A DNA stretch of 64,000 nucleotides from Dipteronia dyeriana. Its lineage: Eukaryota > Streptophyta > Magnoliopsida > Sapindales > Sapindaceae. The first letter of the stretch is position 1. Each line of letters opens with the position of its first letter. Location: positions 22,144,501 through 22,208,500 of the forward strand of contig CM065295.1 in NCBI GenBank assembly GCA_032871835.1, in the 5' to 3' direction. Position numbers and translations under genes: made by a program. Shown piece by piece: positions 1-11,402 of the stretch. The notes below the pieces were generated by a model, which was not told the origin of the DNA, searched no databases, and saw nothing but the letters and a program-made list of their open reading frames with translations.

Positions 1-1478
1 TATTAATTTTCAGATATTTATAACTTAAAAAAAACAGACAACTTATCACTTACATTCAGTTTTCAGTGAAAAAAAACAAACATGTTTTTCAGTTTTCAGT
101 CTTCAGTCACTATTCAGTCTTCAGTAACATTCAATATTGCTTAGTCTTCAGACAAAATATCAAACGGAGTCTTACTCTTGTGTATCACAAATATTACATT
201 ATACTATCGGGACCTGTAAAGATCGGACAACATATATATAACCCAAATATCTATATCTATAATTGGAGAAAACTCCTTATACATGTTTCTAAAATGCCTA
301 TTGTGAGACTCTGTATAGAAGGGAGATGTAAAAACACCTGAGTTATGAGGTGATGCGCTCCCATGAGAAATATATAATTCCACAATAGAGATTTTTTTTT
401 TCAAACATGCTTGTAAAATATGTAGTATGAGACTCAAACCCCATACAAATGGCATATAAATTTGTAGATTAACATCAAATATGTCAATAAAATGAGGTTG
501 GTCTAATGAAAAATCTCTCACAACTACTTTATAAGATTGTCGGTTTGAGTCCTTCCCTCAAAATATTTTTTTTAAATTTGTAGATGGCTGAATTATAATT
601 CAAAAACTAGTAACTCACGCTACTCCTTATGCCATTCTTTTAAAACTTTGGACCTGATCTTATTACAAGTAATTTGGAATTTCCCATTCTTCTAATTTGT
701 GTATGAAATTAATTAAGTTTATTTTTCCCATACGCTCGAATATTCCCATAAATCGGAAAAAAAAACTCCTTATATATATCTTTAAAAAACACATTGTGGG
801 ACTCAAACCCCTAACCCCCAATATAAAATGGGAATAAGCGATGTATAACTATATGTGCAAAAAAGTGACGTGTATTTATTTTAGATTTGACATGTTTTAA
901 ATTAAATTTTAATACAACAAAAAAGTATGCACAAATGATAAAAATTTATATACCTTTATTTTATAATATATTGATTAAATTGTGTAACTCTAATTTCAAA
1001 AAATTTAAAATGCTTTTTGTGAAGACATATTAATGTCAATACATATAAATTGTTTTTTATACACTGAATATTCAATAATATTTCTTCATAAATATTGTAA
1101 CTTCCTTTTAACATAAAATCTTTTAATTAATTTAAGTACACACAATATCATTATGATTTTTACAAAATGTTGAAAATATATTTTCAAAACAATTAAACTG
1201 AATGCATATTACAATATTATTACTTAATACATTATAATATTGGTTTCGACTATTGCTAGTAGACATATTTTCATATTCTAAAAAAATATATACAAAAATC
1301 AACTTCTTATCTTCAAATGAAAATTGATATAGCTGAAAATGAAAATAACACTATAAAGTATTAACACAGTTTGGAAAAAAAATTCCCACTGCTAGAGAGT
1401 GTCTCCCATACTCATGATTTTATGGGTAAATAAGAGACTTGATTTTTTTATCATACACAGAGGAAAGTGTACGACGAC
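1..1478. other. AT-rich intergenic DNA with dispersed repeat remnants
   Basis: No gene is visible. The stretch near 258-360 and that near 758-830 share a motif (AACTCC, then AT-rich, then ATTGTGRGACTC, once followed by AAACCCC) that recurs near 37505-37575, so this is an old dispersed repeat. A SINE-like remnant lies at 491-572. The ORFs here have no recognisable protein signature. Confidence 0.6.
491..572 (+). repeat. SINE remnant (tRNA-derived)
   Basis: The segment begins ATGAGGTTGGTCTAATG, which resembles a pol III A box, and contains TCGGTTTGAGTCC, a B-box-like motif, followed by an A/T-rich tail. It resembles the better preserved SINE at 29293-29474 (same ATGAGGTTGGT head and pyrimidine-rich CCTTCCCTC after the B box). 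Degenerate and probably inactive. Confidence 0.5.
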
Positions 1479-1481
1479 TTA

Positions 1482-2197
1482 GGCTCAGTTTGATATTGTT
1501 GTGCTCTGGAAAGAAGCGTTTTTGAAATTGCTGTGGGGGGAATTGTTGTACGAAGAATCAGCTGAGTGTTTGGTAAACTGATTTTCAAAAGTGCTGTGAG
1601 AACTAAAACCAATTTCAATGTGTTTGGTAAACTGAAATAAAAATTGTTGTGAGTGTGTAAAATTACTAAAAATACATAGACATCTAAATGGTACTAATGT
1701 GCTATACTTTATATTTTTCTTTTTTATTTGTGTTTAGTGTTAAGTGTTATATAATTATGGTACTTTATTGAATTAATTAGCCCTATTTTTTTTTCTACTT
1801 TATTTAATTAATTAGCCTAATTTATTTATTTTATTCTACTTTATTTTTTATTTCATTTTTATTCTAATTTATTGAATTAATTATCCCAATTTTTTTTATA
1901 CAATTATGACAACATTTTTTTTTACAGAAATATAAGTCAATTTTTTTTATTAAATTTCGTTAAAGGCAATGACAAAGTTGGAAAGTTAGTAAAATTTCAT
2001 TTAATATCACTGTAGCACGTTCTCTAAAAGCAGAAGCCAAAATCCAAAAGCATGTATTTGTAGCTTCTCAAAAACTCAGTTGAAGAAGCTAAAAGTGACC
2101 AAAAGCACTTCTCCACGATTTTACCAAACACCATGTCTTAGGTCCAGAATCACTTTTGGTCCCAAAAGCAGCTGGGGAAGCAATGCCAAATTGAGCC
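1482..2197. mobile_element. Tourist-like MITE (PIF/Harbinger type), copy 1
   Basis: The element starts GGCTCAGTTTGATATTG and ends CAATGCCAAATTGAGCC, which are imperfect terminal inverted repeats. It is flanked by TTA on both sides (1479-1481 and 2198-2200), the 3-bp target duplication typical of PIF/Harbinger elements. It has no coding capacity. A second, 5'-truncated copy of the same family is at about 12304-13030. Confidence 0.8.
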
Positions 2198-2200
2198 TTA

Positions 2201-2652
2201 GTATATGTTTGATATGGTTTTTGAAAGAGTTAAAAACAAGTTTTTGTAATGTTAGAAGCTGTTTTGGAGTTTTTTTTTAGCAAAACTTAAAACAACTTTT
2301 TAACTGCCCTTTATAAAAACTATTTTATGTCTATTAGAGAAACCTAAATTTTGGACTTCTCTAAAAAGCTTTTTTTATGCTTTTTTAAAACATATGAATT
2401 ATCTCAAATACCCTTTATAAATTTTAGATATTCTACCATACGTATAACTATTTCATTAGAAATTGTCAACATCTTTTTTTTTGCAACTCACACAATCAAA
2501 AGTTATTGTTAAAAATACATTGCCAACACCTTCTTTTTTAAAAAAAAATTACGCAAGCAAAAGCCTTTTTTGTTAGAAGTTCTACTCATTAGAAGCTCTA
2601 AAAAAAGATCTACTCTAAAAGTTCTACTTAAAAAACCATGCCAAACACACTC
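2201..2652. mobile_element. Second MITE abutting copy 1, sharing a TTA
   Basis: It starts GTATATGTTTGATATGG and ends CCATGCCAAACACACTC, an inverted pair with several mismatches. It is flanked by TTA (2198-2200 and 2653-2655), so the TTA between the two MITEs is common to both. The interior is AT-rich and non-coding. It probably belongs to a related Tourist-like family. Confidence 0.6.
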
Positions 2653-2741
2653 TTAATCAATGAGCGGATTTGGGAAAACAAAAATCATTTAGTAGTATAT
2701 CTCTTTCTTATATTGCATCTTTCATTTTAATACTATAATGT

Positions 2742-3663
2742 TGTCGTATGTAAATTTCATCAGATATATACGTCATTGATAAAGAGGATAAAATTGACAG
2801 GTAGACATCCGAATAGGCATTCAGAAAATATCCTACAAGACATCACCAAAGAAGAGAAGCCCGAATAAACAAGTATTGAACAAGACCGGCTCGGGGTCAA
2901 CTGACGCCATACACTACTCGGGGCGAGCTAAACATACTCGGGGCTAGTTGGTGACATTTTCTACTCGAGATCAGATGACGTCATTCGAGACTAGCTGATA
3001 TCGTGTTCTACTCGGAACCAGCTGATATCGTGTTCTACTCTGGACAAGCAAGAAGAAAACTGAATAAAAAACCCAGCGCGTAGCTCACACGAATCGAGTC
3101 ATTAAAATACACGAAGATATCCATATCAAAGAGGAATTCCAACAAGAACAGAATTATCAAGCAGAAATGGTTCATAATCAGGCAACAATTTTATTTCTTC
3201 AAAAAAACTACAATCTCATAAAGAAATAAGTCTTAATTGGACTACATTACTAGAGTCTCATTCGATCCCAATACAAGTCTCCGAAACAGGAAAGAAGACA
3301 AACTACTTCGAACAAGTAGACAATCATAATTAAATACAAAGATCTTTTATTACTTGTACAAAAAAGATTAGGGTTATATGAACATATAAATAGACCCATA
3401 ATCTCGTCACACAAAGATACACAACAATCATAGAAAAATACAAAGAGAAGAAAGAGAGATCGAGAATTGTAATTATATTATTTCATAGTGGATTTTGGCT
3501 TGGTTGATCATTCAACCATCCGTGGACGTTTCTCCAGTCATCGGAGTTTTACCACGTAAAAAACTTGCATCTGATTACATTCTCCTTCTCTTTCTCTTTG
3601 AAATCACAGCTAAAATCCAATCCTTGTTGGCTTTTCTCATACATCTAGAAATCAACGTCAACA
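2742..3663 (+). repeat. 5' LTR of Tat element A
   Basis: The LTR is 922 bp and starts TG and ends CA. Its U3 part (about 2880-3060) carries repeated ACTCGGG/AGCTGATATCGTG units and TGACGTCA-like motifs. A TATA box (TATAAATAG) lies at 3385-3393, so transcription should start shortly downstream. The 3' LTR (906 bp) differs by point changes and a few short indels. Confidence 0.92.
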
Positions 3664-3684
3664 ATTGGCGCTAGAAGGAGGGGC
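3664..3684 (+). other. Primer binding site of Tat element A
   Basis: The sequence TTGGCGCTAGAAGGAGGGG begins 1 nt after the LTR end, the position where the tRNA primer anneals. TGGCGC is a common start for plant gypsy primer sites, but the primer tRNA cannot be named without a search. Confidence 0.7.
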
Positions 3685-3711
3685 ATTAAACCTCCGATTT
3701 AATTAAAAGTA

Positions 3712-3929
3712 ATGGCAGGAAGCAGAAGCAGTTCTGGGGATGTCCTAAAATCTCCAGATAACTTCCATGTTGGCAGTAGCTCACGATATCTCGATGCAAC
3801 CATAGAAAACCAACCTACATTCCTAGCAGGGATCCAGCAACTTCCTCCGACAAGCAGAGACCTGACACAACGTTTCCGAGAGGCATTGTAACAATTGGTG
3901 GCAGACGCAGCAAATGAAGGAGTTGATCT
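3712..3929 (+). pseudogene. gag, N-terminal fragment (Tat element A)
   Basis: An ATG at 3712, 49 bases after the LTR, opens a frame with a Ser-rich start (MAGSRSSSG). The frame reads about 59 codons to an in-frame TAA near 3889 and then continues as gag-like sequence until it is cut at 3929 by the nested copia element. The rest of gag resumes after 10472. The start fits the usual place of gag; no domain is recognisable in this piece alone. Confidence 0.7.
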
Positions 3930-5653
3930 TGAAACAAATATTATGATGTGTTTAATATTAATCTATAGGAGGGGGGGTGAATAGATTTTAATCAAATTTT
4001 ACCCAATTTTCTTTAATGGTCAATTAGACGAAAATACCTCTAACTAGTCACAATAATATCACAAGTGTAATAAGTGCGGAAATAATAACGACACTTGAGA
4101 TATACGTGGAAACCCTCCAAATGAGAAAAACCACAAGCTGTTAAGTGCACCACACTTGAACAACGAATCCACTGATGATAGAGGCGTTACAACCTACTCC
4201 CCGTATATAACCCACTACCACTACCTAATCCTAGTATTAAGTGGACCTAGTCCAACGCTTGAAGCAACCTACTCCCGGATGCAACGCAAAACTTACTTCT
4301 CAATGAAGAGATAAACACCCTATGTGAATATATGATGATATTCAAACAACAAACAAGGCTAGGGTACCTTATATGCTTATGGATAATGAGATAGCAATAA
4401 ATGCAATCCTAGATATCAAGAGCTAAATGACATGTCATAAAGCTTAGCTAAACATAGAACAAGCAATCCTATGAAGCTATCATAAAAGCCAAATCAACAC
4501 ATGTTGTCATTAAGCATGGCAAGGACTATAATGCAATCAATGAGTCCTAAGCAATATCTAAATGCAAAGCATAAAGATTTAGCTAGAAGTTATCAATACC
4601 ATCAATCCTAGCTATCACATTACAACACTCAATCATGTCATCACAACAATCTCTAATTTGTATCTAGAAAATATTCTAAGAGCATACAAATAATTAAAGA
4701 GAAGTTTTAGCAAGTAAAACACTTAACTTGTAAGAAGATAGTGAAGAACTTACCAAACAAAATGTGATGAAGCAACCCTATCCATTGATGCACTCTAAAT
4801 GAACTTAGATGATGCAAGATGAAGTTTTGATGCACATGAGAATACTTTGAGTGATTAAAAATGAGTTCTTGGAAGAGTTTTTCCTTTGAAATGTGTTCTA
4901 AGAAAATATATGATATTCTGAACTCTTGCATGACCTTAAGACAATGAGTTATATATATATATAAGATCCAAACAAAGTAAGGTCGTTTTAGAAAAAACGT
5001 TCCTTCTTCCTCTGTGTGCGCTGGTGACGTGCGCTGGTCGAGTAGCGCACCACCAGCGCACAGCCTAATTTTATAACAGGTGCTGGACGAGTGGTGCATC
5101 ACAGTGACGCAACACAAGCTCAAATTCTCTGGAATGTTTGCGCTGGTGAGGTTGCGCTAGACGAGTAGCACACCACCAGCGCATGCCCATATTTTTCAAT
5201 TGTCCGCGGGTGCAGCAGCGCAACTCAGTGGCACATGACTAGCGGCGTTCCACTGGAATGTTACGCTGGTGAGGTACGCTGGTCGAGTAGCCTACCACCA
5301 GTGCAAAGCCTATCTTCAATCACTCAAACATACAATTTCAACAAGTTCAAGAGTGATGAAAAAATGCATGCTATTCTAATGCCGAACATGACATAAAACA
5401 TTTAATTACAAGATGCAAATAAATCAATTAAGAGTCATCAAAATGCACACAAGAAAACACTCAACATATAAGAATTAAAGTTATGCATGAATTTGTGAGT
5501 GTGTGCAACTATCTCTTCAAAGTAAGTAAACACAAGAATATTACCTTTGGTGCTTCTCCTCTTGAGGTCTTGAGAGCCTAAGCTACCCTTACATAATACC
5601 CCAAAATGTTATTTGTTCACGAAATAAGCCAATCAACAATTAAGGACTTTACA
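3930..5653 (-). repeat. 3' LTR of nested copia element
   Basis: The LTR is 1,724 bp; on the minus strand it starts TGTAAAGTCC and ends GTTTCA. About 5005-5310 it contains three near-repeats built on GCGCTGGT...ACCAGCGC, which form inverted repeats around a CGAGTAGCGC core. The 138-codon ORF at 4707-5123 lies wholly in the LTR and has no known domain. Confidence 0.88.
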
Positions 5654-5666
5654 ATCTCCCCCTTTG
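5654..5666 (-). other. Polypurine tract of nested copia element
   Basis: On the minus strand AAAGGGGGAGAT directly abuts the 3' LTR start. This is the expected plus-strand primer of an LTR retrotransposon. Confidence 0.8.
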
Positions 5667-6861
5667 GCTATTTCGTGATAAAACCACCACTCACATTGAT
5701 CATCACAAAACAAAATAAAACACCGGGAAGATATTCTACATTATAAAGAGATAAACATCAAAAAAAACTTCAAATCTTCAATCTCTTGTAGAACTATCAA
5801 CCCTACACATAAAGCAAGCACAAATACACTTTCCAAACCAAGTGCATGTGAGATGATCAAGTGAATATAAAACAAAAGCAATTGCATTCAATAATATGAG
5901 TATGACATCGTGAAATGCTCAGCAGTGCTCCCCCTCAACGGGTTACTCCCCCCTACATGTAATCTCCCTCTCAAACAAGTATTACTCCCCTTAAAGCCAA
6001 CACATTGCTACTCCTCTAACACCACGATGCTAGGTTAATGCTACTCCCCCTTTTTGTCATGATATAGGAAAAGGAGAAGTTCCCAACCGGGTCACTCAAG
6101 GCAAGGAAAGAAAAAAAGCATACAAGATTGTTGCATAATTATATCAGCCACATTTATGCAACTCTATTAATAGGACGGAAACAAGGAGATTTATTTGAAG
6201 AAAACGTGTGAATTAAAAATGCTTTGCATACAAGACATGTTGCATTCAAGTCCAAAAACAATGGTATTTGGCAAAGCAAATGACAAAGGTTTCCAATGTA
6301 ATTCAAATCAATTTCACCATTTGTCATGAGAGAAGCAAGGATATAGAATTTTTATATATATCAAGTTTTAATGGCACTATATCCAAATTTATAAGCTAAA
6401 CATGGCGTAAACAACTCTGCGCACCCTATTTGATTTTTCGGGAGGATACCCGTATGATAGTAGCCATGTTCAACTAATAAAGAAAGAGAGACATTGATGC
6501 AACATTTGAGTCTCACTAGCTTCTTTTCACACAATATTTTGCATTCAACAATTGCAATCATCAATTCATGCTTTATCATTTTTCATTAGCATGTCATTAA
6601 AGAATCATCATGTCATGGAGATAATTATAGGTCATTCAACATGTACTTCCTATGTAGATCTCCTAGTCCAAAAATGCATGTTTGAACATAAATATGACAT
6701 GGATTGTAATCAAAGCAAAGTTCACACTTATTGAAGAAAATACAATATAATATATAAGTGCAACCAAGCTACTCAAGCAATCAATAAAGGAGCATAAACA
6801 TTTAAAAAAAATATGGATGCAACAAGTATACAATAGCTCTCTTTGCTTGAGTTCCCCTTAT
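5667..6861 (-). other. Copia internal non-coding segment where pol is absent
   Basis: About 1.2 kb separates the gag stop from the polypurine tract. It is AT-rich, has no ORF above about 70 codons with any signature, and shows no integrase, RT or RNase H motif in any frame. Either pol was lost before amplification of a gag-only family, or it was deleted in this copy. Confidence 0.6.
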
Positions 6862-9069
6862 TCACTCCATGTGACAAATCCCAATCGATCTACTAAATTC
6901 ATTGGACCTAGTTGAGCTTATGGGTGAAAACTTAGCACAATGACAAGCGGGTTCATCTTTTTTAATCCACTTAGGTGACACATTGTCATTCCTAGTGGTC
7001 AAGACCATCATATTACTCCTAGGATCATTAACACTAGCTTTCCTAGGCACATGCATATTGGCTCTACCCATTTTTCTTTCAATCATGCTCTTAGTTCTAC
7101 ACATGTTAATGTACTTGAAGCAATTTGGTCTAATGTGACCATCAACACCACAAAAATGACATGAAGGAATAAAATGAGGGGTCATACCATTCCTTTGTGA
7201 GGACAAATGTGCTTTCCCATGTCTTTGAGCTTTCCTTTTGTGTGGTATTGATTCTCTTCTCCCTTGTTGTTGAGTTGGAGAAGATCGCTTCCTTTGTTGA
7301 GCATACAGGAAATGCTTCTTGGCTTGATGGCTTTTAGTTTGAGGGATAGTTACTTGAAGTGCTCTCATTGGATGAGCTTGAGCTTGACTTCTTGGTGCCA
7401 TCTTGACTTGGACATTTCTAGAACTCTCTCCTAGTTCAATTTTCTTCTTAGGATGAAGTGGAGGAAGAGGTTCTTTGAAGTCCAAGCTCTTAACAAATAC
7501 CGTATTGCTAGGAGTTGAGGTCTCCTTGTCATCTTCAAACCCTATACCTCTCTTGTCACTTGGCTTCTTGCCAACTCCCAACATATGGTCAAGCTTTTCC
7601 GTACTCGAAGTCATCTTAGCAATCAACTCTCTGGCTTATTTAAGCTCCTCCTTCAAGCTTTCTTCCATTTTTCTTCCATTCTCCACTTTCTCACTTAAGT
7701 GAGTCACTTCGGTTGATAGCTTGAGGTTCTCTTCCTTTAGCTTCCGAACCACTTTCTTCATATTCAACCTTGAGCTTTGAAAATGCTCAATGAACCCTTC
7801 AAGGTTCATACTTTCTATATTTCCATTTGTAGAGTGAGATGAAGAACTCTTATCACTAGAGTCATCACTAATGTCACTTGTTGCCATGATGGCATCGTCA
7901 ATGTAAGTAGCTTCACTTATCACTCTCTTAGCTACTTTTTCATCACATCCTTCTACAAGGTTGCAAACTAAGGCCTTGTTGCATTTTTCTACATCTTCCT
8001 CAAAGGAGGCTCCAAAATCCGTGTAGTTAAGAATAATCTCTTCATCACTAGAAGAATCATCTCCTTCATTGGAGTTATCACTTCCACTATCAATTGATGA
8101 GGTGGCCACCACCTTTCCTTTCTTCTTCTTCTTCAAATTAGTACATTCGGGGGCAAAGTGACCTATCCCACCACATTCATAGCATCGGACCCCTTTCCTT
8201 TCGGTCTTTTCTTCCCTAGGCTTAAACTTCTTGAAATGAGTCTTTTTCCTCAAGTCTTGACCCTTGGATCCTAAATCTTTCCTCTCGGACTTGTAGAATT
8301 TCTTGAACTTCCTCATTAGTAAAGCCATTTCCTCATCCGAGTCATCGTTTTCCTCCTTCTCAACTTTGAAGAATTTTAAAGCAATTCCTTTTTGCTTTTT
8401 AGGAGATGTGGTGGTAAGACCCTTCCTAGATTCATAAGCTAATAGTCTTCCAATCACTTCACTCGGCTTCATATCCTTGTAAGCACTATTCTCTTCTAAA
8501 GTCGTCACCTTAGACTAAAATCTTTTGGGTAGAGATCTCATAATCTTTTGCTTGATTCTCTTATCCGAATAAGGGTCACCAAGTAGATGACTTTGATTCA
8601 CAATGTCCATTAACCTTACTTCAAAGTCATTAAAGCACTCGTTCTCATCCATCTTGAGCAATTCAAATTGCGTTTGGAGAACTTGAAGCTTCGATTCCTT
8701 AACCACATCGGTTCCCTCATGTGCAACCTCTAGGATATCCCGTGCCTCCTTAGTTATCCTAGTATTTTGAACCAATTTATACCGGTTCTCATCTATTGCA
8801 CATAGGATGTCATGCATTGCCTTCCTATTCCATTTTGATGCCTCAAACTCTTGTTCGTTCCACTGTGCCTTTGGCTTGAGTACATCATCTCCTCAATCCG
8901 TAGGAGTCATCATGGATGCAGTGTAGCCATCTTCAACCGCCATCCATGACCTGTCATGAATTTGGCAAATGTACGACTCCATCTTGCCTTTCCAAGAGGC
9001 ATAATTCAATTCGATGAGAAGTAGAGGTCTAGTGATAGAAGCTCCCTCGTTGCCAGCATTTCCACTCAT
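6862..9069 (-). pseudogene. gag of nested copia element, one frame with three in-frame stops
   Basis: The ATG at 9069 (MSGNAGNEGAS) opens a frame that continues without any frameshift for about 735 codons to 6862, broken only by stops at 8890-8892, 8512-8514 and 7633-7635. It holds a copia gag N-terminal region (NYASWKGKMESYI), a gag core (EARDILEVAHEGTD, LLGDPYSDKRI), a CCHC knuckle (CYECGGIGHFAPEC), a coiled-coil segment (about 7640-7790) and a second knuckle (CHFCGVDGHIRPNC). The product would form the nucleocapsid-like particle. The lack of indels suggests a rather recent insertion followed by point mutation. Confidence 0.85.
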
Positions 9070-9180
9070 TGTGTTTAATGAATGAATGATATGAATGCAA
9101 GTGTATGAATGATCAATACACACACAAAATTCAACACACACAAAAATGAGCAAGGATCACCTATGTATGTCTAGGAACCC

Positions 9181-9194
9181 GCTCTGATACCAAT
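9181..9194 (-). other. Primer binding site of nested copia element
   Basis: On the minus strand ATTGGTATCAGAGC directly follows the 5' LTR end. It is complementary to the 3' end of initiator methionine tRNA, the usual primer of plant copia elements. Confidence 0.9.
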
Positions 9195-10472
9195 TGAAAC
9201 AAATATTATGGTGTGTTTAATATTAATCTAGAGAGGGGGTGAATAGATTTTAATCAAATTTTACCTAATTTTCTTTAATGGTCAATTAGACGAAAATACC
9301 CCTAACTAGTCACAATAATATCACAAGTGTAATAAGTGCGGAAATAATAACGACACTTGAGATATACATGGAAACCCTCCAAATGGAAAAAACCACCGGC
9401 TGTTAAGTGCGCCACACTCGAACAACGAATGCACTGATTATAGAGGCGTTACAACCTACTCCCGATATATAACCCACTACCACTACCTAATCCCGGTATA
9501 AAGTGGACCTAGTCCAATTTGCTTACGCTTGAAGCAACCTACTCACGGATGCAACGCAAGACTTACTTCTCAATGAAGAGATAAACACCCTATGTGAATA
9601 TATGATGATTTTCAAACAACAAACAACAAACAAGGCTAGGGTACCTTATATGTTTATCTAGGATAATGAGATAGCAATAAATGCAATCCTAGATATCAAG
9701 AGCTAAATGACATATCATAAAGCTTAGCTAAACATAGAACAAGCAATCCTATGAAGCTATCATAAAAGCCACATCAACATATGTTGTCATTAAGCATGAC
9801 AAGGACTATAACGCAATCAATGAGTCCTAAACAATATCTAAATGCAAAGCATAAAGATTTAGCTAGAAGTTATCAACACCATCAATCCTAGCTATCACAA
9901 TACAACACTCAATCATGTCATAACAACAATCTCTAATTTGTATCTAGAAAATATTCTAAGAGCATACAAATAATTAAAGAGAAGGTTTAGCAAGTAAAAC
10001 ACTTAACTTGTAAGAAGATAGTGAAGAACTTACCAAACAAGATGTGATGAAGCAACCAAATCCATTGATGCACTCTAAATGAACTTAGATGATGCAAGAT
10101 GAAGTTTTGATGCACATGGGAATGCTTTGAGTGAATAAAAATGAGTTCTTGGAAGAGTTTTTCCTTTGAAATGTGTTCTAAGGAAAATATATGATATTCT
10201 GAACTCTTGCATGACCTTAAGACAATGAGTTATATATATATATAAGATCCAAACAAAGTGAGGTCATTTTAGAAAAAATGTTCCCGCTTCCTCTGTGTGC
10301 GCTGGTGACGTGAGCTGGTCGAGTAGCGCACAACCTAGTTTTATAACAGGCGCTGGACGAGTGGCGCATCCCAGTGGCATAACACAAGCGCAAATTCTCT
10401 GGAATGTTTACGCTGGTGAGGCTGCGCTAGACAAGTAGCTCACCACCAGTGCACGCCCATATTTTTCAACTG
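9195..10472 (-). repeat. 5' LTR of nested copia element, truncated
   Basis: It aligns with the other LTR from its inner end out to about 10472, where homology stops and Tat gag resumes. About 450 bp of the outer end are missing, and a short internal deletion is present near 10325. The deletion probably also removed part of the flanking gag and the second target-site duplication. Confidence 0.85.
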
Positions 10473-11402
10473 AATGTGAAACAGGCTGGATGTGAAACAC
10501 CTGAAGAGGAACGACCACGCCAGAAGCAGAACTAGGATCAGACAGTCCCTGCTAGACACCGCAAATATGACCGGTACAGGGATCGATCATTATCAGAAGA
10601 TAGCGATCGGCATCATCGCAAGCGTCATCACAGAATCATACGTGAAACCTGGTATCAAAGTGAAGAGCCAGAAAGAGGAATGACAATCTCCAAGCGGTTC
10701 ATCCATCAGGGAAGTCCGGTGGAAGACAGATATGTCGTAATCCAGAGCCTAACTCGAAAAGTCGAGAACAATAGGCGTCAAATGAACGCATTGGTCAGAT
10801 GTTATGGGTACAACAATTTATCTGACGAGGATTCTGATAGCCCGTTCACTAGGGACATCATACGGACTTCATTCTTAGAAAGATTCAGGATGCCACACGT
10901 GGAGCAGTTCAAGAAGGATAAAGACCCAAAAGAACATGTCAGACGCTATAAAAGTGTTATGGCCCATTATGCCCATAGCGATCACTTACTATGCCTTAAC
11001 TTTCCACAAACTCTAGGAGACATGGGCTTAAGATGGTTCGGGAGATTACCCCCAGCAAGCATCGAAAGTTTCAGTGAATTGAGCAGGAGTTTCTCAAGGC
11101 AATTTCTAAGTAATGTTCACAAGAAAAAAATAGTGGATTACATTTCTCAAATAAAACAAAGGAAAGATGAGTTGCTGAAGAAATACCTGGAAAGATTCGG
11201 CCAAACGGTATCAGAAATCGGCATTGCAAACGATGAAGCGATAATTGCTGCATTCATCAACAACTTACAGAATGGACGGTTGTCTTTTGACCTAAGAAGA
11301 GCTCGTCTGACCAGATATGCAGATATGATGGACATGGCAGGAGGATATGCACCAGCCGAAGAAGAAGAGTTAGCCACGGGAGGATGCTACATGTATGGAT
11401 GA
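10473..11402 (+). pseudogene. gag core of Tat element A (Retrotrans_gag domain)
   Basis: The frame 10680-11402 encodes a recognisable retrotransposon gag domain: a PFTRDI..T segment, then KDPKEHVRRYKSVM, a conserved LNFPQTLGDMGLRWFGRLPP block, SFSELSRSFSRQF, and I.QRKDELLKKYLERF near the end. The preceding frame 10492-10683 is basic and Ser/Arg-rich, and the frame change near 10680 is a break. Gag forms the particle in which reverse transcription takes place. Its N-terminal part lies at 3712-3929, beyond the copia insertion. Confidence 0.85.

Larger units (their letters stand above)
3930..10472 (-). mobile_element. Nested Ty1/copia element carrying only gag
   Basis: The element lies on the minus strand with LTRs at 3930-5653 (3') and 9195-10472 (5', truncated). 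Its primer site matches the initiator-Met type (ATTGGTATCAGAGC), and a polypurine tract abuts the 3' LTR. Only a gag-like reading frame (9069-6862) lies inside; no protease, integrase or RT is visible. It was inserted in the gag of Tat element A. The truncation of the outer 5' LTR end has removed the second target duplication. Two zinc knuckles and the large gag suggest the Sirevirus side of copia, or a TR-GAG-type non-autonomous element. Confidence 0.85.

Noticed and set aside
4707..5123. 138-codon ORF on the minus strand
   Set aside because: It lies inside a copia LTR, follows the GC-rich inverted repeats, and has no domain; it is not open in the other LTR.
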